From Sambucus nigra (lineage: Eukaryota > Streptophyta > Magnoliopsida > Dipsacales > Adoxaceae), in the NCBI GenBank assembly GCA_949130495.1, contig OX422211.1:445974219-446038218 (forward strand): 64,000 bases of DNA. The letters run 5' to 3'. Position numbers and translations under genes: made by a program. The notes under the pieces were generated by a model. The model did no database searches. It saw only the letters and a list, made by a program, of their open reading frames with translations, and was not told where the DNA came from. This document shows positions 21,552-33,404 of this stretch, piece by piece; position 1 is the stretch's first letter; each line of letters starts with the position of its first letter.

Positions 21552-21945
21552 GATCTCATGAGGACCTCTGTTTGCATACCGCTGGCGCGGACCAATTTTG
21601 ATAAAACAGTAAAAAAAATATTTTTGAGTTAATTTTTTTTATATAGTTTTTAAACATTTCAGTAGGGCCATATAAAAAAAATCAGCTCAAAATGAATTTT
21701 TTTACTATTTTAAAAAAATCGGTCAAACTTTGTCAGTTTTTAACAACTTAAAAACTGACAATGTTTGACTGATTTTTTTAAAATAGCAAAAAAAATCATT
21801 TTGAGCTGATTATTTTTTTATGGGCCTATTGAAATGTTTAAAAATCATAAAAAAAAATCAGCCCAAAAATATTTTTTTTACTATTTTAAAAAAATGGTCC
21901 TCATTCAGGGTCCTCAAACTGGGACCTCACTTGATCCTTTCCCTA
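21530..21945. mobile_element. Foldback MITE
   Basis: Ends AGGATCTCATGAGGACC and (reversed) AGGATCAAGTGAGGTCC are inverted repeats lying inside TA-rich DNA. The two halves (about 21600-21740 and 21750-21905) pair around TTAACAACTTAA, with the shared block TTTTGAGCTGATT. No ORF. Confidence 0.75.
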
Positions 21946-22061
21946 TATATATATACATATATATACATATATATTGATAATCTATAAATTATAAATAATT
22001 AGAAAAAAATATTATTATATTATAACATTCCACAAAACCCAACCTTGAAATTGTGTATAAT

Positions 22062-22878
22062 CAGTGTTTTAAATAGCTCGCTATCGCGAACGAAATAGCC
22101 CGCTATTGCCTTTTGCGACGGGAAAAGGCAACGCAAATGGGTCTGCTAACTGGAATGCTGCTGTTGCATGCGCTATTGGCGCAATTTGGCGCAAAAGTGC
22201 GCAAACCTGCGCTATAGCCGCGCAATGCATGTGTTTTTTAAACCCTCTGGCTTACCAAAACGGCGTCGTTTTGGTAAGTACAAAGGTTAAAAAAACACAG
22301 ACACTTCCTTATTCACTTTTGACAGAGCCGATCCGCCCCAAAAAAACCTTCCTTATTATAGTTTTGACAGCCCCAACTTAACAAAACCCTTCCTCTATCA
22401 CTTTTAACAGCCCCGATCTTGAAAACCAGAAAAAAAAAACTCATTAACAGTGCTTCGGACTCTTCCTTCCACAGTTTGGCAGCCCCGATCCAACTTTGGT
22501 AAGAATTTACACAATTCTTTTTTTCATTTTTTATGTTTGACAATTTTTGAAAAATCTCATTTGGTGTTAATTTATTTTTGAAACTTCATGCCTTTTGAGA
22601 TTTTTGGAACAATATGGTCCTATGTTTAGAACAATATGGTCCCATTTTTGCGTTTTATTTGGAATGCTGTAGCACTTTATGGCTTTATGACTATATTTGA
22701 AATGATTTGGGTTTTGGAGTGATTGTTTGAGCTTATTTATTTATTTATATTTGTTACATGTTTTTCAAATTAAAAATCTGGAATGCATGAATTGCTTGCG
22801 CAATACGCGACGCTATTTGCGCGACGCAATTTCGGAACCAAAACGTGACACCCTGCGCGACCGCGATTTAAAACATTG
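22062..22878. mobile_element. hAT-like MITE with GCG-rich subterminal motifs
   Basis: 817 bp between perfect 8-bp TSDs TGTATAAT (22054-22061 and 22879-22886). Termini CAGTGTTTTAAAT and (reversed) CAATGTTTTAAAT differ at one of 13 positions. CGCTATTGCGCAA-like motifs crowd both ends. No transposase. Confidence 0.85.
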
Positions 22879-22886
22879 TGTATAAT

Positions 22887-23568
22887 CAAAGTATATACTA
22901 TTAATAAAATTTTTAATAAATTAAATAGATAATTTGATGTGGCTCCCTGTGTAAAACTTTTCAAATAATGAAGCCCAGGATAAAACTTGTTAAACATATC
23001 GGTCCTTCTTAACATATCTTCCACAAATATTTCCCCACTCTACAAGATCGGAAGGATAGCTCCACAAATGGAGGAACTGTTATTGAACAGTTAAATAGAC
23101 GTTCCACCCTTTATTTTGTTAACCTCCATTTTGATTCATCTTTTGCATCATATAACCTTAACAGATCATGAACTGAAGTTTGAAATATTAGATTGCTACA
23201 ACAATAATGTTTGGGTAATTTTATAAAAAGTTTGGGTATCTAGACAGTATCTCTTCAACATCATTTGGTACCTGCAAATGAAATATTGGGTTGCTCCAAC
23301 AATGATGTTTGGGTAATTTTATAAAACATTTGGGTATCTAGATAGTATCTATTTAAGAACATCATTTATGTATCTGCAAATGAAATACAGCTGGATTGAT
23401 TTACCAACATCGAAGTTGGTTATATAATGTAAAAGTGTATCTCTTGATCCACTGCATATCTTTTTCAGTTTGGTTTGGTATATTATGACGTGTTGTTCAA
23501 TGTAGATGGTATATGAAGTTTAGAGATTTGGGATTTCTCTTACAACTTTTGTTTAGGAGATACGAGAT
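22887..23568. other. Spacer inside the nested region with a two-copy tandem duplication
   Basis: GATGTTTGGGTAATTTTATAAAA with flanking sequence occurs twice (about 23176-23278 and 23279-23388). No gene. Confidence 0.6.
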
Positions 23569-26500
23569 TGTGACACCCCGCCTAATAAGATACCGGGCGA
23601 TCACTCCAATATTAAATTAAAACAGGAGTCTTATATGGATCATTCTTTGCATTACTGTCGAAAATCCATTTAATTACTGATAACCTATTAGGGCGGTGTC
23701 AAAATTTTAACTTTACTACTCTTTTTAACAACAATAAATAAAACATCAACACAGTTTTGCGGAAATGAAACTGAAATGAAATAAAATAACCGAACACTCG
23801 GTCAAAATATACAACCATATCGAATGATGTACTAAAAGAATAAATAAATGCAATTGGACCATTGGCCCGAATGTGTATACAGTACCTCCTATCTAGATTA
23901 CAAGGATAGAAGCGACTACTGAAAATCCTGCACGCATCCACAGCTGTTGCAGCAGACGTCTGACTCGAAAGAAGTGTCATCCAGGCGTCCCTGTGTCTGG
24001 ACACCTATATATATATATATAATATAGCAAGAAAGGAAAAGTAGATAAACGGGTCAGAGCCCGAGTTTTGAAAATATTTAGCAAGTGCATAAATGCCTTA
24101 TTTTTAGAAAAAGGTTTTATCTCATATTTAAGTTTGGTATCGCACTCCCATGAGATACCCCTCACCTCTCCACTAACAGTGCACTCCTACCGCATCCCTC
24201 TAAACATCCTAGTCAAGCTACCCTGCTAAACTAGTCTATCACCCAGCCACTATCTACCCTAGATAGTTCAAGTAAGGTACTAGGGGCTAGACTTCACCCC
24301 AGTCTCAACGCTATGCCATGTTCGTGCGTGGGGTGTCTCGCAATGCGAAATCCAAACAAGGAACCCCCCCGATACACTACTACGCGGCAAGGTCGATCGT
24401 CGAGATCCGCCAGTCCCTCAGTATAGAAAGATATATATAAATATATATATATATATATACCATAAGAATTAATAATATAAGAGCACTAAGGATTTAAACT
24501 TCTCCCCAGTCTCAACACAGTGCCATATTTGTGCGTGGGGGTGTCTCGCAAAGCGAAATCCAAACAAGGAACCCCCCCGATACACTACTACGCGGCAAGG
24601 TCGATCGTCGGGATCCATTAGACCCTCGGTACTCGATTCATCCATATACATATACATTTTATCATAAACATCCGAATCTATCTCCCGGACTGAGAATTCA
24701 TATATCAAGTATTTATCAATACTTTTCATTTTCTCAAAACTTCTCATTTCCCTTTTTATACTCAGGAAATGTAAATATAAAAGCCAATTCATTATCATGA
24801 ATTGCTTTAACCAATCATATACTTTTTAAAAGCCAGTTTTATTATCATAAAAATGCTTTTTCGTTTTATATCATCCCATTTCCCTTTTTACACTCAGGAA
24901 ATGTATTCAAAGCCATTTTCATTATCATAAAAATGCTTTGGTCATATCATATGCTTCCACATCCCTTCTTCCATCCAGGAGTGTTACCGAAGCCAAACCT
25001 TTATCCCATTTCCCTTTTTATACTCAGGAAATGTAAATTAAAGCCAATTTATTATCATAAATTGCTTTAATAAAACTAAGACCGCCCCTCCGGGTTTCCC
25101 CACTGGACGCGCCCCTAAATGGCTATCATCTTCCAGAGCCTATCAAACAAGACAACCTGGGAACCTAACAACGTCGGGAAGCGGCCATATGCCTGCGAGA
25201 TAGTCATGACCACACTCAGAATCACCTAACCAGCGCAGTACAAATAATCGCCCATATTGCCTATAGGACTATATCCACCCTGCATTCATTAGCCAAGGGG
25301 CATCACCATAACGCACGCAACTTCCCTTATGATAGCGATTTAGGGAGGTGTGTAACCATAATTTATTAATTATGAAAATCATTTACCTTTTTCCCATTTT
25401 GAAAATATTCATCTATATATTTTCAAAATCATTTATATCATATCATATATATACATAATCACATTGTATATATATATATACCATATATTCCTACCTAAAT
25501 ATATAAAAATGGCCATATTTGCCAAACCATCTATCGATGGCCAATAATCCCAAAGATTCTCTCAAAGAATCATAATCATGAAATCATATATGCATGATAC
25601 TAAACCCAAAATATTTTCTTACTTTAACAAGTAATATATACCAAAATCCCATCTACGGATTCATTTGGATATCTCCAATTATACTAATTCACTCTAAGTG
25701 AATATACACATATATATATATTCCCAATTCCTCAAGTCCTTTAGGACATAACCCTCTATAATACTCTAATTTAGAGGGCCCTTAAACTTTAGACTCAAAA
25801 AGGAGAAGTAATAATAATCTCCAAAATCTTAGGCTGAAAACGGGGCACCGGTCGACCGGTTCTGGACCCCCGGTCGACCGCGGGTTGCAAATAGGCCTAC
25901 GAAACAAAGCAGTAGGCCCTATTTCCTTGATGCGGTCGACCGGCCTTAGGGGCGCGATCGACCGGTCACACCAAGTCCCCAAAACTAAATTCCTCAAATC
26001 CATTATCCAACAACCCAAATTCATTATCGGGGTTTCTAAACTACCCCAAAAATCATCCAAAACATCTACACGACTAATCCTAGCCTTTATTTTTCCAATT
26101 CCCGATTTGATTTCCGAGTTGATGATTTCAACCCGGAGCTGCCATCTTGTAAAAATCATATCAAATCGAGGAAAAATCAGAAAAATACGCAGTCAGCGCC
26201 CACGCGACCGTATCGAAAAGATCTACAACTTTCGTGTTTTGGCCGAGAGCTAAATCATTCTTTTCCTGGCCAAAATGGCCCCCTAAAGTCACAGGTTACT
26301 ATTCATCATCTTCTCCGAGACGATTTCACCCAACGTCCTACAACCTCAACCAACTACAAATACACATATTAAGGGTTTTAAACATCCTAGAACCCAAAAC
26401 CACCAATTAATTTCAAATAAATTTCTAGGTATCTCCAATTAGAAAATTTTAGGGGTTTATTTGTTTTAACTTCCAAAAACCCATTTTATCCACGAAAATT

Positions 26501-27175
26501 CAACCCGAAATCTTTAGGGTTTGTTTATACCAAACTACGGTATGAGATATTTATGCAAAAAGTAAATAAAGCAAGTAAACACTTGCCTCGTGGATAAAAT
26601 CCAACGACCTCGAGTCGAATCCGGCAGAGTTTGGCCCGAGATCTCCATTTCTCTCCTCTTTTTCCTCCTCCTCTCTCCTCTCTCTTTTCTCTCTTCTCTT
26701 TCTCTCTTTCTTCGTTTCTTTCCCTTTCTCCCTCTTTAAATAAGAAGAAAAGGGTTATACCCCTTAAAAACCCAAAAACGACTCGTTTACCCAATTACGA
26801 GTTACTTTTACCTCTAAAATTACCCGAAACTCAATTTCGACAAGCGGACACTCTTTTCCAACTATCTCGGCCATTCCGAGAATCATGGCGCAGTCGAAAT
26901 TTCCATCCGAGGTACTTGACCGCAAATCACTATTCCAACCCAAAATAAATAAATGCGGGTTTTCCAATTAAAAATCTTACCTCGTGTCGCTTTACTCAAC
27001 GGCGACATATAATGAAAATATTTCGACCTATATAGTCCCAAAAATAATCACAACATCCTTCGAAAATCATTTAATCCTCGAAAATCCCAAAATTACTATT
27101 TAGGGAAATCTCTCAAATTCCAATTTATAATTAATTATGGAATTTAATCGTCTCCAAAAAGGACGGGTTGTTACA
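23569..27175 (-). mobile_element. Solo LTR (3.6 kb), - orientation
   Basis: Read on the - strand it starts TGTAACAACCCGTCCTTTT and ends GGGGTGTCACA. A perfect 5-bp TSD GAGAT flanks it (23564-23568 and 27176-27180). Internal landmarks, such as a GGTGTCC...GGACGCC block and TGCAGGATTTT near 23925-24005, are shared with the solo LTR at 58298-61191. Internal duplications occur at 24292-24430/24500-24640, and a four-copy TTTCCCTTTTTA.ACTCAGG repeat at 24746-25080. No PBS, coding region or second LTR is present. Confidence 0.8.
25847..25967. repeat. Cluster of GGTCGACC palindromes in the solo LTR
   Basis: ACCGGTCGACCGGT (25847-25860), CGGTCGACCG (25871-25880 and 25933-25942) and GACCGGTC (25960-25967). 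All are perfect palindromes separated by plain sequence. Confidence 0.9.
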
Positions 27176-27180
27176 GAGAT

Positions 27181-27865
27181 ATCCAATGATTTCGGCAAAA
27201 AGAGAACTATACTCAAATAAGATGCCTTCTTCGTTAGCGAATGAATTTGAAGGGCTTAGAAGTCATCTTCACTTTTACTATTGGTCGGTTGATAACTATC
27301 AAGGGCTGATTTGTTTAAATTTGAATACACTGGGTCTAAATGTATTGTTATCTTATAGCAAGGGGTGGTATCTAATTACCCCTAAATTAAAAATATAGAG
27401 CAAGTGTTATCAATGCTTTATGATTGAGAACATGTAACTTATAATTTTTATACCATTTTCAATGAAACATGGTTTTCGGGAAAAGAAAGAGAGCTAATGA
27501 TATTAATCCAAGTTATGATTTTAAGGAGTTGGAATTTAATGGGGAACTTTATTTTTGAACTTTATATTAATTCAAAATTTATAATAAAATTTATGCATTT
27601 CATATTTGTGTTGGTTGGTTAGTGTGACAAAATATTAAAAATTAAATATAAGAACTTACAAAAATATTATAATTTCTGAGATATTATCATGGAATTATCA
27701 ATAACATATACATGTATATATACAATAAATGATCCTAAAGCGTTTTGCGTTCCGATTAAACGTATTTCATTCCAACTAAGCGATCCGAAGAAGCTACCCC
27801 CAACGACGTTCGACGATCCCATTCCTGTTCCCGTTCCGCGGCGATCCGCTTACCAGGTAACCTTG
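27181..27865. other. Right flank of the nested region within the outer hAT-like element
   Basis: AT-rich, no coding signal to about 27730. It then carries GATCC/GTTCC-rich subterminal sequence up to the element end at 27865. Confidence 0.45.
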
Positions 27866-27873
27866 CTCGGGGG

Positions 27874-28470
27874 CATGATTCAATCTTCATTGTCGTCGAC
27901 CGATTCTCCAAAATGGCGCACTACATTCCTTGTTCTCGCAAGGCCGAAGCTTCACATGTCGCCACACATTATTTCCAAGATATTGTCCGCCTACACAGCG
28001 TCCACCGAGCATCACTTCCGATGAGGATGTCCACTTCACAAGCCACTTTTGGTGGAGCTTGTGGGGATTACTTCAATGCTCCCTTCGGTTTTCCACGAAC
28101 TTTCATTCCCAGACCGACGGCCACAATGAGGTTTGGCGTAAGGGATTTGTTCCGTTGTTTAGCCATTGAAACTCCATGTCGATGGGATTTCATCATTGCA
28201 CATGCCGAGTTTGCATTCAACAATGTCGTCAACCGATCTACCGATCTCTCCCCATTTCAGATTGTTTTGGGGACCTCACTCTCCATATCATTGGACTTGG
28301 TTGAGCTCCCTCTCACGGTCCCGGCTAGCTCCACAGTCATTGAGTATGCCATCCGCTTGACTGCCATCCACGCTGATGTCCGCACTTGCCTCCAACGTAT
28401 GTACGCCTCCTTCAAAGAACATGTCGACGCACATAATTGTGTCGTCTTCCAGCCGGGTGAGATTTAGTCA
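27874..28470 (+). pseudogene. Chromovirus integrase core, continuation after the nested insertion
   Basis: It opens with DSIFIVVVDRFSKMA-like sequence in the frame that was interrupted at 20251, then a HTSH...DGHNEV-type DDE remnant and a second stretch NRSTDLSPFQIVLG with the conserved SPF motif. Several frame changes. The integrase is split across 7.6 kb and cannot be active. Confidence 0.75.
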
Positions 28471-28830
28471 TGATCTATCTTCAGAAGGCTGGCCGCCAGG
28501 GCATGAGCTTCAGATGCATCGTTTTAGACCGCTTCCCGTCATTCGAAGTTGTGGAGACCATGACTATGAGGTTGATTTACAAGCATAGTTCTACATGGAC
28601 CGCAGCTTCAACGTTGTCGACCTCTCCCCCTTCCGAAATACCCACATTCTCCCGATACTCGCTTCCACCAATGGATGGCCACCCAGTTCGTTCCCACATT
28701 GATCGTGTTGAGGGTTTCCTAGCATTGGAAGTAATTTCATCCCCATTCAACGACTACACCCGGTTCCTCACACGATGGCATGATCAGCCCGAAGCCAAAA
28801 ACACTTGGATCACCGAGGCCATGTTGTAGA
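28471..28830 (+). pseudogene. Integrase C-terminus with chromodomain-like end
   Basis: The last open stretch closes with FLTRWHDQPEAKNTWITEA, which keeps the aromatic/Trp pattern of a chromodomain (x-W-x4-P-x4-TW-x-x-E). This supports assignment to the chromoviruses. TAG at 28827. Confidence 0.68.
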
Positions 28831-28894
28831 GCATGTACCCCGACTTCTATTGCCAGTACAAGGACTATATGGCAACTTTTCATGGGGGAACCCT

Positions 28895-29061
28895 CTTTTT
28901 TATTCATTTGTACTCTATAAATTGGATACTCTTCTTATTTGTAAAGACCCTATTATTTGGATAAATATGAATGAGAATTATAGATTGGGCCTTGGCCTCA
29001 AAATATTGTTGTTATTGTTGTTGTGTAGTTTTAGATTAATTCGCTTCGGCATCCCAACTAC
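28895..29061 (+). repeat. 3' LTR remnant of the chromovirus
   Basis: It matches the right 170 bp of the 5' LTR and ends CATCCCAACTACA. It is preceded by a purine-rich CATGGGGGAA, which is probably the polypurine tract, so the left part of this LTR is deleted. It lacks the SINE found in the 5' copy. Confidence 0.75.
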
Positions 29062-29528
29062 ACATCATATAATTTCTTTTGGAAGTCTTTATATTTCAAC
29101 AGTATATTCTCAAATCTAAAGGGTGATGGTCCCCGCCTAAATGGGTTTGTCTCTAAAATGACTGGACAATGATTAGAGGTCAGTTAATATATTATTTATT
29201 ATTATGAAATTTAAGAAAATGATGAAAACAATGTAATAAACTTCTCTTTACTTATTTTTTATAAAGTTTTGTGTCTAATTAGATTGTTTTGCAGACCTAT
29301 TATCAAACTATTATGGAATATTGGATCTAATAAGGGCGATGGCGTTAGTCTAAACAATTACACACTATGCATTCTACATGATGGTTTTGTACTTAATTAA
29401 TCTATAATCTTATTCTTATTTTTCTGAAATTTTTTATATTTAAAAAAAAAAATTGGCTCTCTAAATTGCTTATCGTTGCGTATGCGCCCAATACCGAGAC
29501 CAAGTTGAAATTTGGGGGACCGAGTCAT
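29062..29528. other. Spacer, nothing recognised
   Basis: AT-rich; no motif or ORF of interest. Confidence 0.5.
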
Positions 29529-30103
29529 TAGGGGTGGACAAAAAAAAAGACTGACCCGAATGGACCGATTGGACCGAACCGGACCGAACCGAAAATTAAG
29601 GCTATTTTGAAACCGGTCCGAAAATCGGTTCACAAAAACTAAAAACCGATTAAACCGGTTCGGTCCGCGGTCCACTATATTAAAAGACCGATTTGGACCG
29701 GACCGATTCCTATATATATAATAAAAATAATGTTATTGTGTTTCTTATGTATAGTTTTTGAATTAATGTATATAACTTATGAATTTAATTTGGAACATTT
29801 TATATATGTATAGACATTTTTTTATTTGGGTTAAAAAAAACCATGTAAATATCACTTGGAGTTTCGAGTATTATTTTTTTGTATATATATTTGTGAGAAA
29901 AATAGATAAAAACATTCATAAAATGTACATATATATAAAATAGGGTCAGGACCGAATTTTACCCTGGACCGGACCGAAAAAAGCCTGGACCGAATTAGTA
30001 GGTTAATCGAATTAATCGGTCCGGTCTCGGTCCAAAAAAATTAAGGACCGAATATTCGGTCCGGTCCAAAAAATAGGCAAAACCCGGACCGTGTCCACCC
30101 CTA
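29529..30103. mobile_element. hAT-like MITE with GGACCG subterminal motifs
   Basis: 575 bp between perfect TSDs CGAGTCAT (29521-29528 and 30104-30111). The terminal inverted repeat TAGGGGTGGACA is perfect for 12 bp. GGACCGA/TCGGTCC motifs are dense within about 150 bp of each end. No ORF. Confidence 0.9.
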
Positions 30104-30266
30104 CGAGTCATAGACCGATGCCGCAACTTTGAACCGTGTTTGCAACAAGATTATATTTCACTCTTTATTGTTGTAGGAAACATCTGCACATGTTGATCAT
30201 ATTATCAGTAGCAGCAGTTGCAAACTCCTTGTTTTATTTTATACAGTGTACTGGTTTATAGTAGAC

Positions 30267-31401
30267 CATAGTTGTCAGAGGCGAAAGGCGCCCCAAGGCG
30301 CCAAGGTCCTTGTGGAGCCTAGGCGCAGGGCGAGGCGCGCGCCTAATCGAAGTGAGGCGCAAAGTTTATAGAACGTGCAAAAGTTGTCTATTTATAAATA
30401 ATATCATTAATGATCTAAAATTAGAAATATATAGCATAAATTATTATTATACACGCTAATGAAGAGACAAGTCAAAAGGAGATAGAGCTTATACCACTAT
30501 ATGAAAAAAATATATACTTAAATATCAAATTTATGTAAGAATTTGACTATCCAATAATCAACAAAAGAAAATATATTGACATATTCATATAATACATACT
30601 CTTGTGTGTGAAAAGAAGAAATCAAAATCAACATATAAATTATACAAAGATGCAACATTATTGAAGTTAAATTTTGTTTGTTTCTTTTGAGCAAGGTTCT
30701 TAAAAACGCGGGGCGTGATCGAGGCGTGGAGGCCAAGCCTTAAGCCTTAGGCGTAAAAAGGCATGAAAAGGCGTTTAGGCCTTCTTAATATATTTTAATA
30801 TTTCTTAACCATAACAAGGCTATTAAAATACTAAAATTGTACATATCATAAAAATATGTCTGAAGATTTGCAAAGTAACATACTATTTAATTATTTTGGA
30901 TGAGATAATGGTCCGGTTTGTAAAAATAATCTTCAAAAGGCGATATCGTTTCACTAAATTATTGTTGTTTTTAGAAAAAAGTGCGCCTTAAGGGTTTTAT
31001 CAAGAATAAGGCATAAAAAGCTTTAGGCGAGGTGTTTCTCCCAAGCCTCAAGCCTAGGCGTGCCGAGGTTTTTTAGAACAGTGCTTTTGAGAAAGATTAA
31101 GTTTCCCTAGGATTCTCAAGGACTTACTTTGCTTAGTTTTGGGGTGGGTAATCATCTATTCTTCTTTATTCCATTGGAAAATATGTAAAATAAGCATATC
31201 AATTGATCCATTCTTGTATTGGGGGCGTATCCAAAAAAATTCCACAAGGCGCGCCTGAGCTGCGCTTTGAGCCTGGAGCCTAAGCGCACAAGGCGCGCGC
31301 CTTATTGAAGGAGTCGAGCCTGAGTGTGGCAAGGCGCTGATACTGAGCCTAGGTGAGCCTGGAGCCTAGGCGCACGCCTAGGCGCGCCTTTAACAACAGT
31401 G
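30267..31401. mobile_element. hAT-like MITE with AGGCGC subterminal motifs (carries a nested one)
   Basis: Perfect TSD TAGTAGAC (30259-30266 and 31402-31409). Termini CATAGTTGTCAGAGGCG and (reversed) CACTGTTGTTAAAGGCG. The empty site is still present in paralogous unit B at 36275-36282. AGGCGC/GCGCCT motifs flank both ends. 1135 bp including the insertion at 30692. Confidence 0.9.
30692..31083. mobile_element. Nested hAT-like MITE with AGGCGT motifs
   Basis: 392 bp between perfect TSDs CTTTTGAG (30684-30691 and 31084-31091). Termini CAAGGTTCTTAAAAAC and (reversed) CACTGTTCTAAAAAAC. It lies inside the AGGCGC element and uses closely similar GGCGT/AGGCC motifs. Confidence 0.9.
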
Positions 31402-31929
31402 TAGTAGACTAATCGGGTAAATTATTTTTAATAGATTCCATGGAGTTTCATGTCATATAGTTTGTACTGGTTAGTAGACAGGTTAATAGAAGACTCGTCA
31501 GGTACATTTTTTTAAAAAGATTCCATGGAATGATGGATAGCTTAAAAGCTTTTGAATTAATGTTACATGATTTATCGAAGGAGAATGAACACTGATTGTG
31601 ACATTAAGACACTCCTAAGGTTGTCCTGCGGCTTCTTAATCTTCTCTCACTCTCCACTTTTTTTTACCTCGTCTTATCTCATTTCCAAATTTCCTCACCT
31701 AATTCTCCATCCATCGTCTCTTTTTGTTAAACTCAACTTTATGTGGATCATACCTTTGCCTTTTTAGTTCGAGAGTATCTTATTTCTCGCAAAGAAGCAC
31801 AAATTCTTTAAAATTGTTCAACACATCGAAATCGCAATGCAATGCAATTCATCTCCAATCTCACCCACTGCATATCCAATTTTGTAGTTGCATTTAGTTG
31901 CAGATTCTACTCAAATTGTAGTAGGATTC

Positions 31930-33086
31930 TTCCAAAATCCTGAATTTTTCGTAAAGACTAAAGAATCCTACAATCAATCACGATTTGTGGCACTTTTTGA
32001 AGTTTGTAAACAACCAAGGGAAACAAACATTGTTTTCATCACCCGTAAGCGAGGGTGACATCCATCATGGGAACACGTCATTTGGAAGGACTATCAGAAG
32101 ATGATTGTTGGACGATATTCAAACTAAAAGCATTTGCAGCTAAGGAACACAAACGACTCCCGAATTGGAAATCATGGGAATTAATATTGCGAAAAAGTGT
32201 CACATGGTGCCATTAGCGACAAAAGTCGAGGTCGGGGAATGATGTTTGCTAAGGAGAGACATGAGCGGTTGGAGGTTCAAAATAGTCAAATTTGGGATAC
32301 ATATGAAATTAGGGCCTTAGATATACTAAAGTTGAGTTTCAATTATTGTCACACCACTAAAACAATATTTTGCATATTCTTTAATTGTCATAAAGGATCA
32401 TTACTCAGACAAGGAAAGACTAATCCAGCATTGGCCGGATGGCCAGATTAGAATAGTAACAAATTAATGAAGGATACTGGTAATGAATTTTAATGTTTTG
32501 TTATGTAATTCTTTATTCCACGATGTCGAAAAGAATTTGCATGATAATATTATTGGTTGTAATATAAATGATCTAGTGCACGATCTTGAACAATATATTT
32601 CAAAAGTTGAAAGCTATTGCTTGGAGTATTCGACCGTGAATGTCAACCCTCATATTTAAAACCTAGCCGTGTATTCGAGTGAAGAAACAATTGATACAAT
32701 ATTAAAGAAAAACCATAATATTTGCACACATTATTCTTAAATAATGATATCCCAACCACGGGATTCAAATGCTTGTGTATTATGAATTTTGGTGGGCCTA
32801 ATATAAAAAAGTTATCGGATTCGCAATCTGATACTGGAGTATCCATGGCAAGGCAAGGGCATTTGGTCATTTGTGTGATTAGATTATTGCACATATGTTA
32901 GGAATTAAATTTTTTTGTGGATATTTTCATTATGTAAGTCATGTTATATAAGGGTCTAAGCCAAGAAGCGTCATTTTTCCTTTTTGCCTTTTAGCCTATT
33001 TTAAGTGTCGCCCAAAGCACACTTCACAAGGCAATATAAACCCTTATATTGATCTTAGTATACACCTCATAGTTGGATTACCACAT

Positions 33087-33164
<78 letters not shown>

Positions 33165-33335
33165 CAATTTTGGGTTTCTCTCGAGCCATTTTACGAGTTA
33201 CGTCAAATGCACTTGAGGTAGCTCGAATTTTAATAGACACAACTTACAATTTTTCTCATATCTATTTGCAAGCTTACAATTTGCAGACGTTAAGACTCAA
33301 CCGGTGCGAGTGGTGAAAGCCTGTCGTATTCTTCA
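31930..33335 (+). pseudogene. CNL-type NLR pseudogene copy A(+): NB-ARC to LRR
   Basis: Frame-broken sequence still reads the RNBS-D/GLPL-side part of an NB-ARC: a LEGLSEDDCW..FKLKAFAA block at about 32095, then a GLPL-like VPLA region, LDILKLSFNY, a NDLVHDL-like block (MHD motif region) near 32570, and an LRR-like ICKLTICRR..RLNRCE segment near 33260. The P-loop side is missing. Many stops; not translatable. Confidence 0.75.
33091..33160. repeat. (AT)n-(AG)n compound microsatellite
   Basis: About 35 bp of AT followed by 35 bp of AG, located in the LRR part of copy A(+). Shorter AG runs sit at the same place in copies C and D. Confidence 0.97.
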
Positions 33336-33404
33336 AAATAATGTGCAAAGATCTAGCAATTTTTTTTAACATTGTCAATTGTTTCACCAATTGATTACAA
33401 TGCT

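Larger units (their letters stand above)
20252..27865. mobile_element. hAT-like non-autonomous element inserted in integrase coding sequence, itself filled with nested TEs
   Basis: 8-bp TSDs flank it: CTCGGGGA (20244-20251) and CTCGGGGG (27866-27873), 7 of 8 identical. The termini CAATGTTGCC and, reversed, CAAGGTTACC are similar. Near both ends lie clusters of GCGGATCG/GTTCC-type motifs. No transposase is visible. Later insertions (21530-21945, 22062-22878, 23569-27175 and others) inflate it to 7.6 kb. Confidence 0.65.
16885..29061 (+). mobile_element. Degenerate chromovirus-type Ty3/gypsy element, split by nested insertions
   Basis: Two LTR remnants (about 16885-17297 and 28895-29061) share the block AATGAGAATTA.AGATTGGGCC and the end CATCCCAACTACA. 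Between them are a PBS at 17306, gag/protease remnants, RT and RNase H (18660-19870), integrase (about 20040-20251 and again 27874-28470) and a chromodomain-like end (28700-28828). Many stops and frame changes make it non-autonomous. A hAT-like insertion (20252-27865) cuts the integrase coding region. Confidence 0.82.

Noticed and set aside
25782..26253. ORFs of 120-125 codons around GGTCGACC repeats
   Set aside because: They lie within a solo LTR and follow its palindromes; no protein family was seen.
26525..26948. Glu/Arg-rich and Ser/Phe-rich ORFs
   Set aside because: They come from a CT-rich leader-like stretch of the solo LTR, low complexity only.
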